Shown here: one piece after another, positions 9,811-17,315 of the stretch
Layout of the letters: every line of letters begins with the position of its first letter
How positions within the stretch are numbered: position 1 is the stretch's first letter
Source: Allobosea sp. Root483D1
GTDB taxonomy: Bacteria; Pseudomonadota; Alphaproteobacteria; Rhizobiales; Beijerinckiaceae
Length of the DNA stretch: 64,000 bases
Assembly (NCBI RefSeq): GCF_001429505.1
Contig: NZ_LMJW01000003.1
Span: forward strand, 7,658-71,657
Direction of reading: 5' to 3'
Notes under the pieces: generated by a model
Told to the model about the DNA's origin: nothing
What the model saw: the letters and a program-made list of their open reading frames with translations, nothing else
Database searches by the model: none
Made by a program: the position numbers and the translations under genes

Positions 9811-10854
9811 TAGAGCGTTTCCGCGGATCGTTGAATCGATTGTGATGTGACGAACCCGTGTTGTGCTGATTCAACCTGCCTGTTGAAGGAAGTGGACGAT
9901 GGCACGGGCTTTGAGCGACGATCTTCGCGTGCGTGTTGTGGAGGCCTCGACGAATGGGCTTTCAGCTCGGCAGGCCGCGTGCCGGTTCGGGGGCGGGATC
10001 TCGACGGCGATCCGGTGGGTCGCGCGGGCCAGGAAGGGTGAACTGACAGCGCGGGCACAAGGCCGGCGCCGGGGCTCGAGCCTGGATGCGCACGCGCCTT
10101 TCATCTTCGGACTGAGCGAGGAGCAGCGGGCCATCACGTTGCACGAGATGTCGGCCCGGCTCCTGGCCGAACGCGCCGTCTCCATCCGCCGCAGCGCGTT
10201 GAGCGCCTGGCTTCGCGGACGGGGCTGGACGTTCAAAAAAAGACCGCCCATGCACTGGAGCAGGAGCGGCCCGAGTCCTGAAGCGGCGGCGGGACTGGTT
10301 CGAGGCCCAGCCCGATCGAGCTCCACGCAGCCTTGTCTTCATCGACGAGACCAGCCTCTCGACTAAGATGGCCCGCCTGCGCGGCCGGGCTCCGCGCGGC
10401 GAACGCTGCCGGGCCGGCGTGCCGTGGACATTGGAAAACGACGACGTTCGCCGGAGCTCTGCGCCTCGTTGGCATGACGGCGCCCTTTGTCTACGACGGC
10501 GCCATGAACTGCGTCGTCTTCCTCGCCTATGTCGAGCAGGTGCTGGTCCCAATACTGAAGCCGGGCGAGATCGTCATCATGGACAACCTGCCCGCCCACA
10601 AGCCGGCCGGCGTCCGCGAGGCAATCCAACGCGCGGGCGCGACGTTGTCCTTCCTGCCGCCCTACAGCTCTGACATGAACCCGATCGAGAATGCCTTCGC
10701 CAAGCTCAAGGCCAGGCTCCGAGCCAGAGCAGAGCGCTCGATCGGTGCGCTCTGGGACGCGGTAGGGGCCATCGTCGACCTCTTCTCGCCGAACGAATGC
10801 GCCACCTACTTCAAAGCCGCAGGATATGATCCGGATTAAGCCGGAAACGCTCTA
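9811..10854 (+). mobile_element. IS630-family insertion sequence, degenerate
   Basis: About 1.04 kb element bounded by TA dinucleotides (9811-9812 and 10853-10854), the target duplication of IS630/Tc1 elements. Terminal inverted repeats are visible: GAGCGTTTCCG at 9813-9823 and its exact complement at 10842-10852; the inner parts diverge. It carries a single transposase region read left to right. The reading frame is damaged beyond the normal frameshift, so the copy is probably immobile. Confidence 0.9.
9899..10839 (+). pseudogene. IS630-family transposase, frameshifted
   Basis: The N-terminal part (ARALSDDLRVRVVEAS...) is the helix-turn-helix of IS630-type transposases. The C-terminal part has the DDE core: VFIDET, then MDNLPAHK and a Glu in SDMNPIENAFAKLK. 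Reading starts in frame 2. At 10235-10241 a run of seven A followed by G is a typical -1 slippage site leading to frame 1, as in functional IS630 elements. However, frame 1 then stops at 10279. Homology continues in frame 0 (10278 to about 10423) and returns to frame 1 at about 10426. The simplest explanation is a 1-nt deletion near 10276 and a 2-nt deletion near 10424, so no intact protein is made. Confidence 0.88.
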
Positions 10855-11288
10855 GCTGTGCGCATGATAAAACGACCAGCTGGGGAGAGTTCTGTGCACG
10901 TGAGACCCGTGACAAGCGGGCATGTCCCGCTTTTGTCCTGTCCCGTCCCGGCCATGGGCAAAAAGCGGCTAGCGGGAACAGGACGGGACAAACCCTTAGG
11001 GTTGTCCCGGTTGTACCGTTTCCGATGCCGGGAAAAGATAGATTAATATGAAGATGCGGTGTCGCTGGAGCGCCCCCCTGCCCCGGGGGTATACGATCTC
11101 CAGGGCTCTCGATTCCGGGACCGGTGCCATCCCCGAGCGATAGCGCTAACTCAGATTTTTGCCTCGCGCGTGCGCAAGCGCGCGAGAGGACCGGGGCGGG
11201 TCTCGGTCCAAGAGCCTTGCTCAACCAGACCGGCGCCTTAGCAAAAAAGGTTCATCCGTAAAATTCGGAACCGGAAATGGGGAGCCTG
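10855..11288. other. Gene-poor stretch rich in inverted repeats
   Basis: No supportable gene. Contains a stem AAGCGGG-CATGT-CCCGCTT followed by TTG (10914-10934), a second arm pair built from TGTCCTGTCCCGTCCCG (10935-10950) and GGGAACAGGACGGGACA (10974-10990), a near-perfect repeat GGGACAAACCC-TTA-GGGTTGTCCC (10985-11008), and a stem CTCGCGCG/CGCGCGAG (11163-11186). The recurring TGTCCC/GGGACA half-sites look like protein-binding sites. One part nearly matches a sequence in the repressor control region at 22936-22948. Confidence 0.6.
10985..11008. promoter_or_regulatory. Operator-like inverted repeat
   Basis: GGGACAAACCC and GGGTTGTCCC flank a TTA. The core AACCCTTAGGGTT (10991-11003) differs at one position from AACCCTTACGGTT at 22936-22948, which lies between the XRE repressor and the DUF669 gene. 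This suggests, but does not prove, that one prophage regulator binds both. Confidence 0.4.
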
Positions 11289-11531
11289 CTAGACACGCGC
11301 CAAAGCGTGCTCCACATCGCCCTCAATTTCAGAAACGGTGACCTGATATTCCGCAGCAATCTTTGCGGCGTATGGGCCTGGCGACCTCCTCCAGCGAAGC
11401 TCTGCAGCGCAGGCGAGCTCATATGCCTCGCAAAGCTCATTCAGCGGGTGGGGTGCATCGCGGAGCTTCTCTCGCCATTCCGGCCGGCGGAGCATCAGCC
11501 TAGCCAGGCCAGAGTGTTGTAGGTCTGACAT
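11289..11531 (-). CDS. Small hypothetical protein
   Basis: An 80-residue open frame with balanced composition, predicted mostly helical. It contains several Trp/Arg-rich pieces (RRPEWREKL, AELRWRRSPGPYAAKIAAEY). I do not recognise the family. The composition looks protein-like rather than random, and the genes around it are phage-related. No convincing ribosome site precedes the ATG at 11531, so expression is uncertain. The antisense frame of similar length looks less protein-like. Confidence 0.4.
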   Translation of the reverse strand: MSDLQHSGLARLMLRRPEWREKLRDAPHPLNELCEAYELACAAELRWRRSPGPYAAKIAAEYQVTVSEIEGDVEHALARV

Positions 11532-11605
11532 CTAGCAGCGGGCCAGCAGTAAGGGACCGCTACTCTATCACGCCGCACCACGGAGCGCGCACCCTTTCGA
11601 GGCGT

Positions 11606-11704
11606 TCACCGCAGCAAGATCACGGGTAGAACGACGCCCGCCCCAAGCACGACGACAATTGCGACTCTGACCAGGACACCTACAACACCAGAGCTAACCA
11701 ACAT
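11606..11704 (-). CDS. Tiny single-span membrane peptide
   Basis: The ATG at 11704 is preceded by GAGGGAGG about 6 nt upstream, the best ribosome site in this gene-poor stretch. It encodes 32 residues: a short MLVSS head, then one almost purely Val/Leu/Gly/Ala hydrophobic span broken by a single Arg at about position 13, ending LLR. A longer upstream extension of the frame exists but lacks this ribosome site. Function is unknown; small hydrophobic peptides of this kind occur as toxins, holin-like or regulatory peptides. Confidence 0.4.
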   Translation of the reverse strand: MLVSSGVVGVLVRVAIVVVLGAGVVLPVILLR

Positions 11705-12188
11705 AACAGCCTCCCTCGGCGCGAGTGAACGCGGCACGCAGTGGGTTGTTCCCGGGGGCACCAAAATCTCTGGGTATGACATTAGGAGCAGCGCCCGCAG
11801 TCCCCTCACGCGCAACTAAAATCGGGAGCTTTGATTTTTGATTTCCTGGCGGCATGCCGGATTGTGGCAATGCGGTTACAGCAGGCCCGATCTAGCAGCG
11901 GCATCAACGCTTTCCGGCATGCCTTGAAGAATATCCCCGATCCTCACACCTTCCTACAAGATGTACCAATCGTTGACGAATGCGCGTGCTCGGGACTAAA
12001 TTTGGATATGTAAAGCGGTGCGCGCACTATATCATGTGTCTGCGGCCCGGACTGAGCCGCTTCCGCCGTTTCGGCTACCCACACCGACTACATCAAGAAA
12101 AGCCACCACAGGCCCGCTCTGGGCCAGGGAACCGCATTCAATTCCAAGACGCTGAGTAACGGCGCTCACTTACAATGGGGAACACCGA
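11705..12188. other. Non-coding stretch before phage-related genes
   Basis: About 480 nt. One 60-codon open frame at 11831-12013 has no ribosome site or recognisable sequence and is not called. The GGGGAA preceding the ATG at 12189 serves the next gene. I see nothing else that is clearly functional. Confidence 0.5.
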
Positions 12189-13139
12189 ATGACCGTTACT
12201 TACTACCAGGCCCCGGCTAATCCGAATGACGCCGCGGGGCGACGGGCGATACTGTCCCGGATCGACGCCGCCAACGACAACCAGCCCACCCGCGTCGAGG
12301 AGTCCGAGATTCCGCGACATGCGAAGCACGAGCCGGAATTGCGACCTCTGCTGGTTTGGCGGCGACTGCGCATAGCGGAGGGTAAGACAGAAGCCCCCTC
12401 CACGTGGATGCTGGCCGCCGGAGCGTCGTCCGATCTGCCACAAGTCGCCGAAGCCAGTGTTGAAAACCTATGGCCTGTCGCCACGTTGATACGGGCGGCG
12501 CAGGATGGTGTTGATTATTGCGAGCGAAGTGGCGCGATCATTCCCTACGGCGGCAAGAGCGGCGCACTCGAGTACAGCGAAGGTACGGGCAGGCTGGTAC
12601 GCCTCGGGCGATTGGTGCTTGCGGACGATTTGCGACCCGAGTCGGCCAACGACGACGAGCCGGAAGACGAGGCGGGGGACGTGCTTGCCGTTGATGAGGT
12701 GTTTGGCCGTGCGATATCCGGCGACCGCTGGGGGCGCGGAAACGTTTCGACCGACCGCAGATACAACACGAAGATCGCCAGGGCCGGCTCGATCATCGGG
12801 ATCCGGCATAAGACTGAGAAGGGCAAGTGGGTAACACTCACAACCCCACGAAACCCGGACGGGGCTTATCGCAAACGCAGCACCGAGCAGCCGGAGCCAA
12901 TCTTTCCCGACGATAGCGCCAACGCACAGGAGCGGCTGGCGTCTCTCCTTGCGGTTCTTTCGCCGCAAACGTTGCTGGTTCTAGACGCCGCGCTGGAAGC
13001 GCAGAATTTTCGGGAGATCGGCGAGCTACTCGGCAAGACAGGCAAGCATGCCGAGCGTGTCGGTAAACAAGCTTTGATCGACTCCTGCACAGACTTACAG
13101 GCTGGGCTCGTCTCTGCGCAGCAACGTCTCGCGGCCTAA
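12189..13139 (+). CDS. Phage-region hypothetical protein with sigma-4-like C-terminus
   Basis: 316 aa, start preceded by GGGGAA at good spacing. The N-terminal 250 residues are of unknown type, with an acidic linker (NDDEPEDEAGD, about 155-165). The last 65 residues (LLAVLSPQTLLVLDAALEAQNFREIGEL then KHAERVGKQALI) have the spacing of a region-4-like helix-turn-helix, as in sigma factors and related phage regulators. It might act as a late-gene activator or a DNA-binding packaging factor; this is a fold guess only. It is followed by a clear intrinsic terminator at 13216-13242. Confidence 0.6.
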   Translation: MTVTYYQAPANPNDAAGRRAILSRIDAANDNQPTRVEESEIPRHAKHEPELRPLLVWRRLRIAEGKTEAPSTWMLAAGASSDLPQVAEASVENLWPVATLIRAAQDGVDYCERSGAIIPYGGKSGALEYSEGTGRLVRLGRLVLADDLRPESANDDEPEDEAGDVLAVDEVFGRAISGDRWGRGNVSTDRRYNTKIARAGSIIGIRHKTEKGKWVTLTTPRNPDGAYRKRSTEQPEPIFPDDSANAQERLASLLAVLSPQTLLVLDAALEAQNFREIGELLGKTGKHAERVGKQALIDSCTDLQAGLVSAQQRLAA

Positions 13140-13215
13140 CGTCCCTTTTTCGCAGGTTGCGTCCCTAATCAATGAGAGGGAAGAAATTCCGCTCTGCAGC
13201 CCCCACGACTTCACG

Positions 13216-13242
13216 CCCTGGCTCATCGCCAGGGTGTTTTTT
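13216..13242 (+). terminator. Rho-independent terminator
   Basis: Stem CCCTGGC / GCCAGGG with a 5-nt loop TCATC, followed by TG and six T. It lies about 75 nt after the stop of the 316-aa gene. Confidence 0.8.
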
Positions 13243-13258
13243 CTTTGCCATTTAACCC

Positions 13259-13276
13259 GTCACGGTACGCCGTGAC
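13259..13276. promoter_or_regulatory. Short palindrome upstream of next phage gene
   Basis: GTCACGG / CCGTGAC with loop TACG, 17 nt before the ATG at 13294. It has no T-run. It could be an operator or an mRNA hairpin near the ribosome site. Confidence 0.3.
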
Positions 13277-13293
13277 TATTTCAAGGGAACTTC

Positions 13294-13827
13294 ATGGCGA
13301 CGCTCAATAGCGTGCTCGCCACCACCGAGCAACACGTCGGCTTTCCGACCAGCCGAACTAAACAGATCAACCGCAGGCTCGCAGAAGCTGCTATCACACC
13401 CACCGGCGGGCCACGTCGTTCGCCGCAGTTGGACGTCGACGATTTCCTTGCGCTCCTCGCCACATCGGCAATGGAAGACGGTCTCGCAGACGTTGTCTCC
13501 GCGCACCGCCGCCTGTTTGCGATGACGCCGGACGGACTTCCGCCGACACAAAACGTTCCGGCCAATCTGACGAAATCGGCATGGGAACAGCTCCAGACAC
13601 TCGCAGACCTTGCTCTCGGCTCGCTCGAGGATCAACGCCAAGTCATTGCAACGAACATTGAGTTCGTTCGTGCTCCGGTAGCCGAGGTCATCTTTCATGA
13701 CCGCGACGGCGGGTCGATCTCCTTCCACGAATCCGGACGCTGTCGCGATCACCAGCTGGGTCATCGCAAATCGACGACCGTCAACGGCAGCGCGCTCGTC
13801 CGCGCCCTCCGCTCTCTTTTCAACTGA
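13294..13827 (+). CDS. Phage-region hypothetical protein
   Basis: 177 aa, ATG preceded by AAGGGAAC. Soluble and without hydrophobic spans. The N-terminal part is helical (TSRTKQINRRLAEAAITP looks like a basic helix-rich segment); the C-terminal part around VAEVIFHDRDGGSISFHESG looks like a small beta domain. I do not recognise the family. It sits alone between a terminator upstream and the small gene at 13905, on the same strand as the small terminase gene further down. Confidence 0.5.
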   Translation: MATLNSVLATTEQHVGFPTSRTKQINRRLAEAAITPTGGPRRSPQLDVDDFLALLATSAMEDGLADVVSAHRRLFAMTPDGLPPTQNVPANLTKSAWEQLQTLADLALGSLEDQRQVIATNIEFVRAPVAEVIFHDRDGGSISFHESGRCRDHQLGHRKSTTVNGSALVRALRSLFN

Positions 13828-13904
13828 GGATACATGTCAGGTTTTATAAAGGCCGCGGCCCAACCAGCGGCAGAGCTCGTTATGCGGTGTAGGGGTATTG
13901 CATC

Positions 13905-14123
13905 GTGATTGGCGTCATCTCGGAATGGTGCGCTGCCCGCAACAGCGGGCGTGTGCAGCCTGTCGATGAGCCACATCATCCAGGCTATTATTGTCACGGC
14001 GCTGCATTCAGAAACAAGCCACAGCCGATCGGCACGCGGGTGATCTACGAGGCTTGGACTTCGCGCAGTGGTCAAGACTTCGCGGTCAATGTGTGGCTGG
14101 AAAGCGCAGAGCCACCTCGATGA
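13905..14123 (+). CDS. Small protein with cold-shock-like OB pattern
   Basis: 72 aa from a GTG start. The sequence loosely follows the cold-shock domain layout: a GVISEW strand like the GTIKWF start, then YYCHGAAF at the RNP2 (FVHISAF) position, then a PIGTRVIYEAW and SGQDFAVNVWLE ending like the last two strands. The RNP1 aromatic residues are not conserved. It could be a divergent nucleic-acid-binding OB fold. No strong ribosome site is visible, so both the start and the call are tentative. Confidence 0.4.
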   Translation: MIGVISEWCAARNSGRVQPVDEPHHPGYYCHGAAFRNKPQPIGTRVIYEAWTSRSGQDFAVNVWLESAEPPR

Positions 14124-14293
14124 CTGCCGCCTGATCCTCGCGCGGTCCCTGGCCAGCAACTTGTCCCTATAGCCCCCGGGGGGGTGCCTCAATCTGTGGG
14201 GCCATCGATCCACCGGAACGGTGCCGGTCCAACGCGCATGCTGAGCATGCCCCGAATCGATACGAACTTCTCAAATCATGAAAGAGGGCCGGA

Positions 14294-14632
14294 ATGGCCG
14301 AAAGTCATAAGGTTCCGGCCCACTTGCGCCCCGAAACGCGCAAATGGGTACGGGAAATCGTTGCCGATTTTGATCTGGAATCCCATCATTTTCGTGTTCT
14401 TGTGAAGACTGCAGAGGCCTTTGACCGCTCGGAACAAGCTCGCGAAGAGTTGGTGAGCGGTCTGACGATCCTTGATCGGGCCGGTATTCCGAAGGCGCAT
14501 CCGTGCGTCGCAATCGAGCGAGATAGCCGCACCGCCTTTTTCCGCGGCCTGCGCGAACTTGCGCTTGACGGCGTTGATGCACCAGACGCGCCGCGTGCTG
14601 CGCGCACAGCCGACTACGGCGCGAGGCGCTGA
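14294..14632 (+). CDS. P27-family phage terminase small subunit
   Basis: 112 aa. It resembles P27-type small terminases, which recognise phage DNA for packaging. The helical core HFRVLVKTAEAFDRSEQA is followed by the typical hairpin turn (ILDRAGIPKAHPCVAIERDSR), then FFRGLRELALDG. The start is an ATG after AAGAGGG. Its stop overlaps the next ATG by one base (TGATG), so the two genes are coupled. The large subunit, normally next, is missing. Confidence 0.7.
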   Translation: MAESHKVPAHLRPETRKWVREIVADFDLESHHFRVLVKTAEAFDRSEQAREELVSGLTILDRAGIPKAHPCVAIERDSRTAFFRGLRELALDGVDAPDAPRAARTADYGARR

Positions 14633-14913
14633 TGCCCGTCAGAAAGCGCAAATCTAAAGCACGGACCAGCGACGTCGCTGCTTGGGCCGAGTTTCTTATG
14701 TGGGGTCGCGATTTTTTCGACGAGTTGGCCGCGGTGGGCCATTCCAGCAGCACGGCTATGCCGCTCGCCGAAAAGGTGTGGCACGAAATCGGTGACCAGG
14801 TGATTGCCTACATCGACGAGATGCATCGAGGCTTCACCCCCCCAACAAGGCCCTTCTGGGCCGAACGGGAATTCGGACCGCCGGGTGGAAAACGCAAGCT
14901 CCAGCGTCGATAA
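14632..14913 (+). CDS. Small phage hypothetical protein coupled to terminase small subunit
   Basis: 93 aa with a Lys/Arg-rich N-terminus ([10 protein letters not shown]) and a helical middle ([21 protein letters not shown]), then a basic C-terminus. Its start overlaps the end of the small terminase gene. No family recognised. By position it could be a packaging accessory or a head-tail gene left over after deletion of the rest of the packaging module. Confidence 0.6.
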   Translation: MPVRKRKSKARTSDVAAWAEFLMWGRDFFDELAAVGHSSSTAMPLAEKVWHEIGDQVIAYIDEMHRGFTPPTRPFWAEREFGPPGGKRKLQRR

Positions 14914-14946
14914 GGACCGTGATCCTTCAAACGAGTTTTCGGCTAG

Positions 14947-15138
14947 CTAGCTCTCACCCACACCCGCCGCAGGCTTATCCTCCGGTGGTACTTTCGGCGT
15001 ATCCGCCTCGCCGGTGTCCTTTTCGGCGTTGGGGTCGATGGACACCTTATTCAGCGACTCCTTGTCCGGCTCGCATTGAATTGACTTCACCCTCTGGGCC
15101 TCTTCGGAGCTCAGTTTGTTTCCCTGTCCGTCGCGCAT
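14947..15138 (-). CDS. Small acidic hypothetical protein, opposite strand
   Basis: 63 aa starting at an ATG with AGGAGG 5 nt upstream, the strongest ribosome site of this region. Very hydrophilic, rich in Glu, Asp, Lys and Pro ([20 protein letters not shown]), probably disordered, with one Cys. Function unknown. It runs against the phage structural genes, as morons often do. A longer frame from 15159 exists but lacks the ribosome site. Confidence 0.5.
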   Translation of the reverse strand: MRDGQGNKLSSEEAQRVKSIQCEPDKESLNKVSIDPNAEKDTGEADTPKVPPEDKPAAGVGES

Positions 15139-15215
15139 GGCGACCTCCTGTTCCCCCAATGAGGAACGGACGGCCCGAACAGCGGTTCCGCCTCACGCTT
15201 TCATTCCTTTTCTCA

Positions 15216-15237
15216 GCCGCCTTAGGGCGGCATTTTT
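15216..15237 (+). terminator. Terminator-like hairpin ahead of tail fibre gene
   Basis: Stem GCCGCC / GGCGGC with loop TTAG followed by ATTTTT. It ends only 11 nt before the ATG of the tail fibre gene, so it may act as an attenuator or shield the ribosome site as well as end upstream transcripts. Confidence 0.6.
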
Positions 15238-15248
15238 CATGGACCATC

Positions 15249-16619
15249 ATGCGTCGAGATCTAGCTTTTTTTCAATATTCGACCGATGAAGCTTTCAGTT
15301 ATGTTCTTTCATTTAATGGAATCTCTCTTGCTGGCCGCCAGTTTGACGTAAAAATTCGCGAGCGCAGCTCGAATACTATATATGCCACTCTCACGTTGGG
15401 CACGGGGCTGACGCTGGAATCGGCGACTGAGATTTCGGCTGCCGTCTCGAAAGCCAGTATGTCGACCTGGCCACGCGGCGAGTACTCGGCGGACCTGGTC
15501 GATATCGACACCGACTCACGCCTCATCGCTGTACGGTTCGTCTACGATTTGCCGGGCCGCCTCGTTCAGGGCGTTCGTGATCGGAAGGCCTATATCAACT
15601 GGACGCCGAACCAGGCGGTCGTCACTGCGACCGGCGCTGTCGGTCCTGCTGGGCCGCAGGGCGCTCAGGGGCCACAGGGAAATGAAGGCCCGCAAGGGCC
15701 GCAGGGCCTGAAGGGTGAAACCGGCGACGAGGGCCCTCAGGGGCCCATCGGACCCGAAGGCCCGGAGGGTTCGCAGGGTGTTGTCGGCCCTGAGGGACCG
15801 CAAGGACCTGAGGGACAGGTCGGTCCGGAAGGACCTGAAGGTCCACAGGGGCCGCAGGGTGATCCGGGCCCGGCTGTGGGCGCCGGCTCGATCGGCTCCA
15901 CAGAGCTTGCCAACAGTGGGGTGACGAACGCCAAGCAGGCAAACATGCCTGCCCACACATTCAAGGGTAACAACACCGGCTCTGCAGCGGCTCCGAGGGA
16001 TCTCACGTTGGCGGAGGCGACCGCCGAACTAAGCGCGATGGTCGGCGACTCCGGTTCGGGCGGCACCAAGGGGCTCGTTCCCGCGCCCTCTGCGGGAGAC
16101 GCGGCCAGCAAAAAGGTGCTGGGCGCTGGCGGGGGATGGGTAAGCGCTGCCGCACCGGGGGCGCGTGGCGCGTTTTACATGAAGACCGCCCCGGCGGGCT
16201 GGTTGAAAGTGAACGGCGCTGCCGTCGCTCGCGCTACCTACTCTGACCTTGATGCCGCGATCTATTGCGGGAACACCGACAACCCGACCGCGGATTGGGG
16301 TTATCGGTGCACCAACCCCGCGAGCCCTACCAGTACACGCAGCACCTCGGGCGACTACGTCGTCCTGCCCGACGAGCGCGGCGAGTTCTCTCGCGGCTGG
16401 GACGATGCTCGCGGTGTCGATAGCGGCCGCGGCTTCTGGGCTACACAGGGGCAAGCAATTCAGGCCCACACTCACGGTTTGGGCGGTGGCTCCAGCTTCG
16501 CCACCGGCGGTGCCGCCTTTGCTGTTCAGGCGGGCGGCTCAACTGTCCAATCGGGTCCCAGCGGCGGCACCGAAACCCGGCCACGGAACGTCGCAGCACT
16601 TATCTGCATCAAATATTGA
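15249..16619 (+). CDS. Phage tail fibre protein with collagen-like stalk and collar domain
   Basis: 456 aa from the ATG at 15249; the open frame extends further upstream but that part overlaps a terminator and a minus-strand gene. Residues 1-130 form a beta-rich attachment domain. Residues 132-209 are 26 uninterrupted Gly-X-Y triplets, a collagen-like trimeric stalk. After a linker, residues about 305-456 resemble the phage tail collar domain ([17 protein letters not shown], then [14 protein letters not shown] and a His-rich tip) and end ALICIKY. Likely binds the host surface. It lies before its putative assembly gene and, unusually, ahead of the tape measure gene. Confidence 0.85.
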   Translation: MRRDLAFFQYSTDEAFSYVLSFNGISLAGRQFDVKIRERSSNTIYATLTLGTGLTLESATEISAAVSKASMSTWPRGEYSADLVDIDTDSRLIAVRFVYDLPGRLVQGVRDRKAYINWTPNQAVVTATGAVGPAGPQGAQGPQGNEGPQGPQGLKGETGDEGPQGPIGPEGPEGSQGVVGPEGPQGPEGQVGPEGPEGPQGPQGDPGPAVGAGSIGSTELANSGVTNAKQANMPAHTFKGNNTGSAAAPRDLTLAEATAELSAMVGDSGSGGTKGLVPAPSAGDAASKKVLGAGGGWVSAAAPGARGAFYMKTAPAGWLKVNGAAVARATYSDLDAAIYCGNTDNPTADWGYRCTNPASPTSTRSTSGDYVVLPDERGEFSRGWDDARGVDSGRGFWATQGQAIQAHTHGLGGGSSFATGGAAFAVQAGGSTVQSGPSGGTETRPRNVAALICIKY

Positions 16620-16627
16620 GAGACAGA

Positions 16628-17101
16628 ATGTTACTTTATCAGACGGATGTCGGCGGCTTCTTCGTCGGCCAGGTCACGGCCGACGAAAGTCCGCTAGAGC
16701 CTGGTGTTTTTTTGATACCGGCCGGTTGCGTGGCGGCGACGCCCCCGGTTGTCGAAGAGGGGCAATCCGCACGCTGGGACGGCGTCGGCTGGGTCGTAGT
16801 AGAGCCCGCCCCCCCGCCGGAGCCACCGCCGACCACGGTCGACGATTATCGGTTTGCGATCCAATCTCACCTCGACGCGACTGCACGGCAGCGCAACTAC
16901 GACGGTGCGCTAACGTGCTCTTCCTATGTAAATTCGACGAACCCCGGCTGGGCAATTGAGGCCCTGGCCTTCGTGACCTGGCGGGATGCCGTCTGGACGT
17001 ACGCTTATGCCGAGTTCGGCAAGGTCCAGTCTGGCGAGCGCGAGCAGCCTAGCGTCGCCGAGATCCTTGCCGAGTTGCCGACGATCGTTTGGCCCCAGTA
17101 G
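16628..17101 (+). CDS. Phage tail fibre assembly / chaperone-like protein
   Basis: 157 aa, start 8 nt after the tail fibre stop. The N-terminal half has a Pro-rich hinge (EPAPPPEPPPTTVDDY) after a WDGVGWVVV strand, as in tail fibre assembly proteins. The C-terminal half (IQSHLDATARQRNYD, then WRDAVWTYAYAEF and LPTIVWP) is a pattern seen next to tail fibre genes in alphaproteobacterial prophages. Position and pattern suggest it helps fold or attach the fibre; the exact family is unverified. Confidence 0.6.
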   Translation: MLLYQTDVGGFFVGQVTADESPLEPGVFLIPAGCVAATPPVVEEGQSARWDGVGWVVVEPAPPPEPPPTTVDDYRFAIQSHLDATARQRNYDGALTCSSYVNSTNPGWAIEALAFVTWRDAVWTYAYAEFGKVQSGEREQPSVAEILAELPTIVWPQ

Positions 17102-17108
17102 GAACACC

Positions 17109-17315
17109 ATGGAAAACCAACCAGTGACCGTCAAAATCAGCATGCCCAAGGCTGACGGATTCGACCGCGTGAGGCTAGTGGACGACGACGACGGAGATTC
17201 TGCCGCCGTCTATATCGATCACGACACAGTATGCGTCAGGGTTGAGCTTAGGCCGCCTTCGGGCAACTTTTCATATTCGCGCCGCGACGCAGGAAACACA
17301 TGGCAGTCGACGTAG
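17109..17315 (+). CDS. Small phage hypothetical protein
   Basis: 68 aa, ATG preceded by AGGAAC. The middle is acidic (RLVDDDDGDSAAVYIDHD). No family recognised. Its last 16 nt overlap the start of the tape measure gene, so it is probably co-translated with it. It takes the place where a tail assembly chaperone would be expected, but no frameshift product is evident. Confidence 0.55.
   Translation: MENQPVTVKISMPKADGFDRVRLVDDDDGDSAAVYIDHDTVCVRVELRPPSGNFSYSRRDAGNTWQST

Noticed and set aside
11831..12013. 60-codon plus-strand open frame
   Set aside because: No ribosome site, no recognisable domain and the end composition looks random.
14919..15248. Extended N-terminus of the tail fibre frame
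   Set aside because: It overlaps a minus-strand gene with a good ribosome site and a terminator-like hairpin; the ATG at 15249 gives a typical protein start.
15642..15875. Short regular repeats that could be taken for a CRISPR array
   Set aside because: They are 9-nt coding repeats for Gly-X-Y in an open frame, without spacers.
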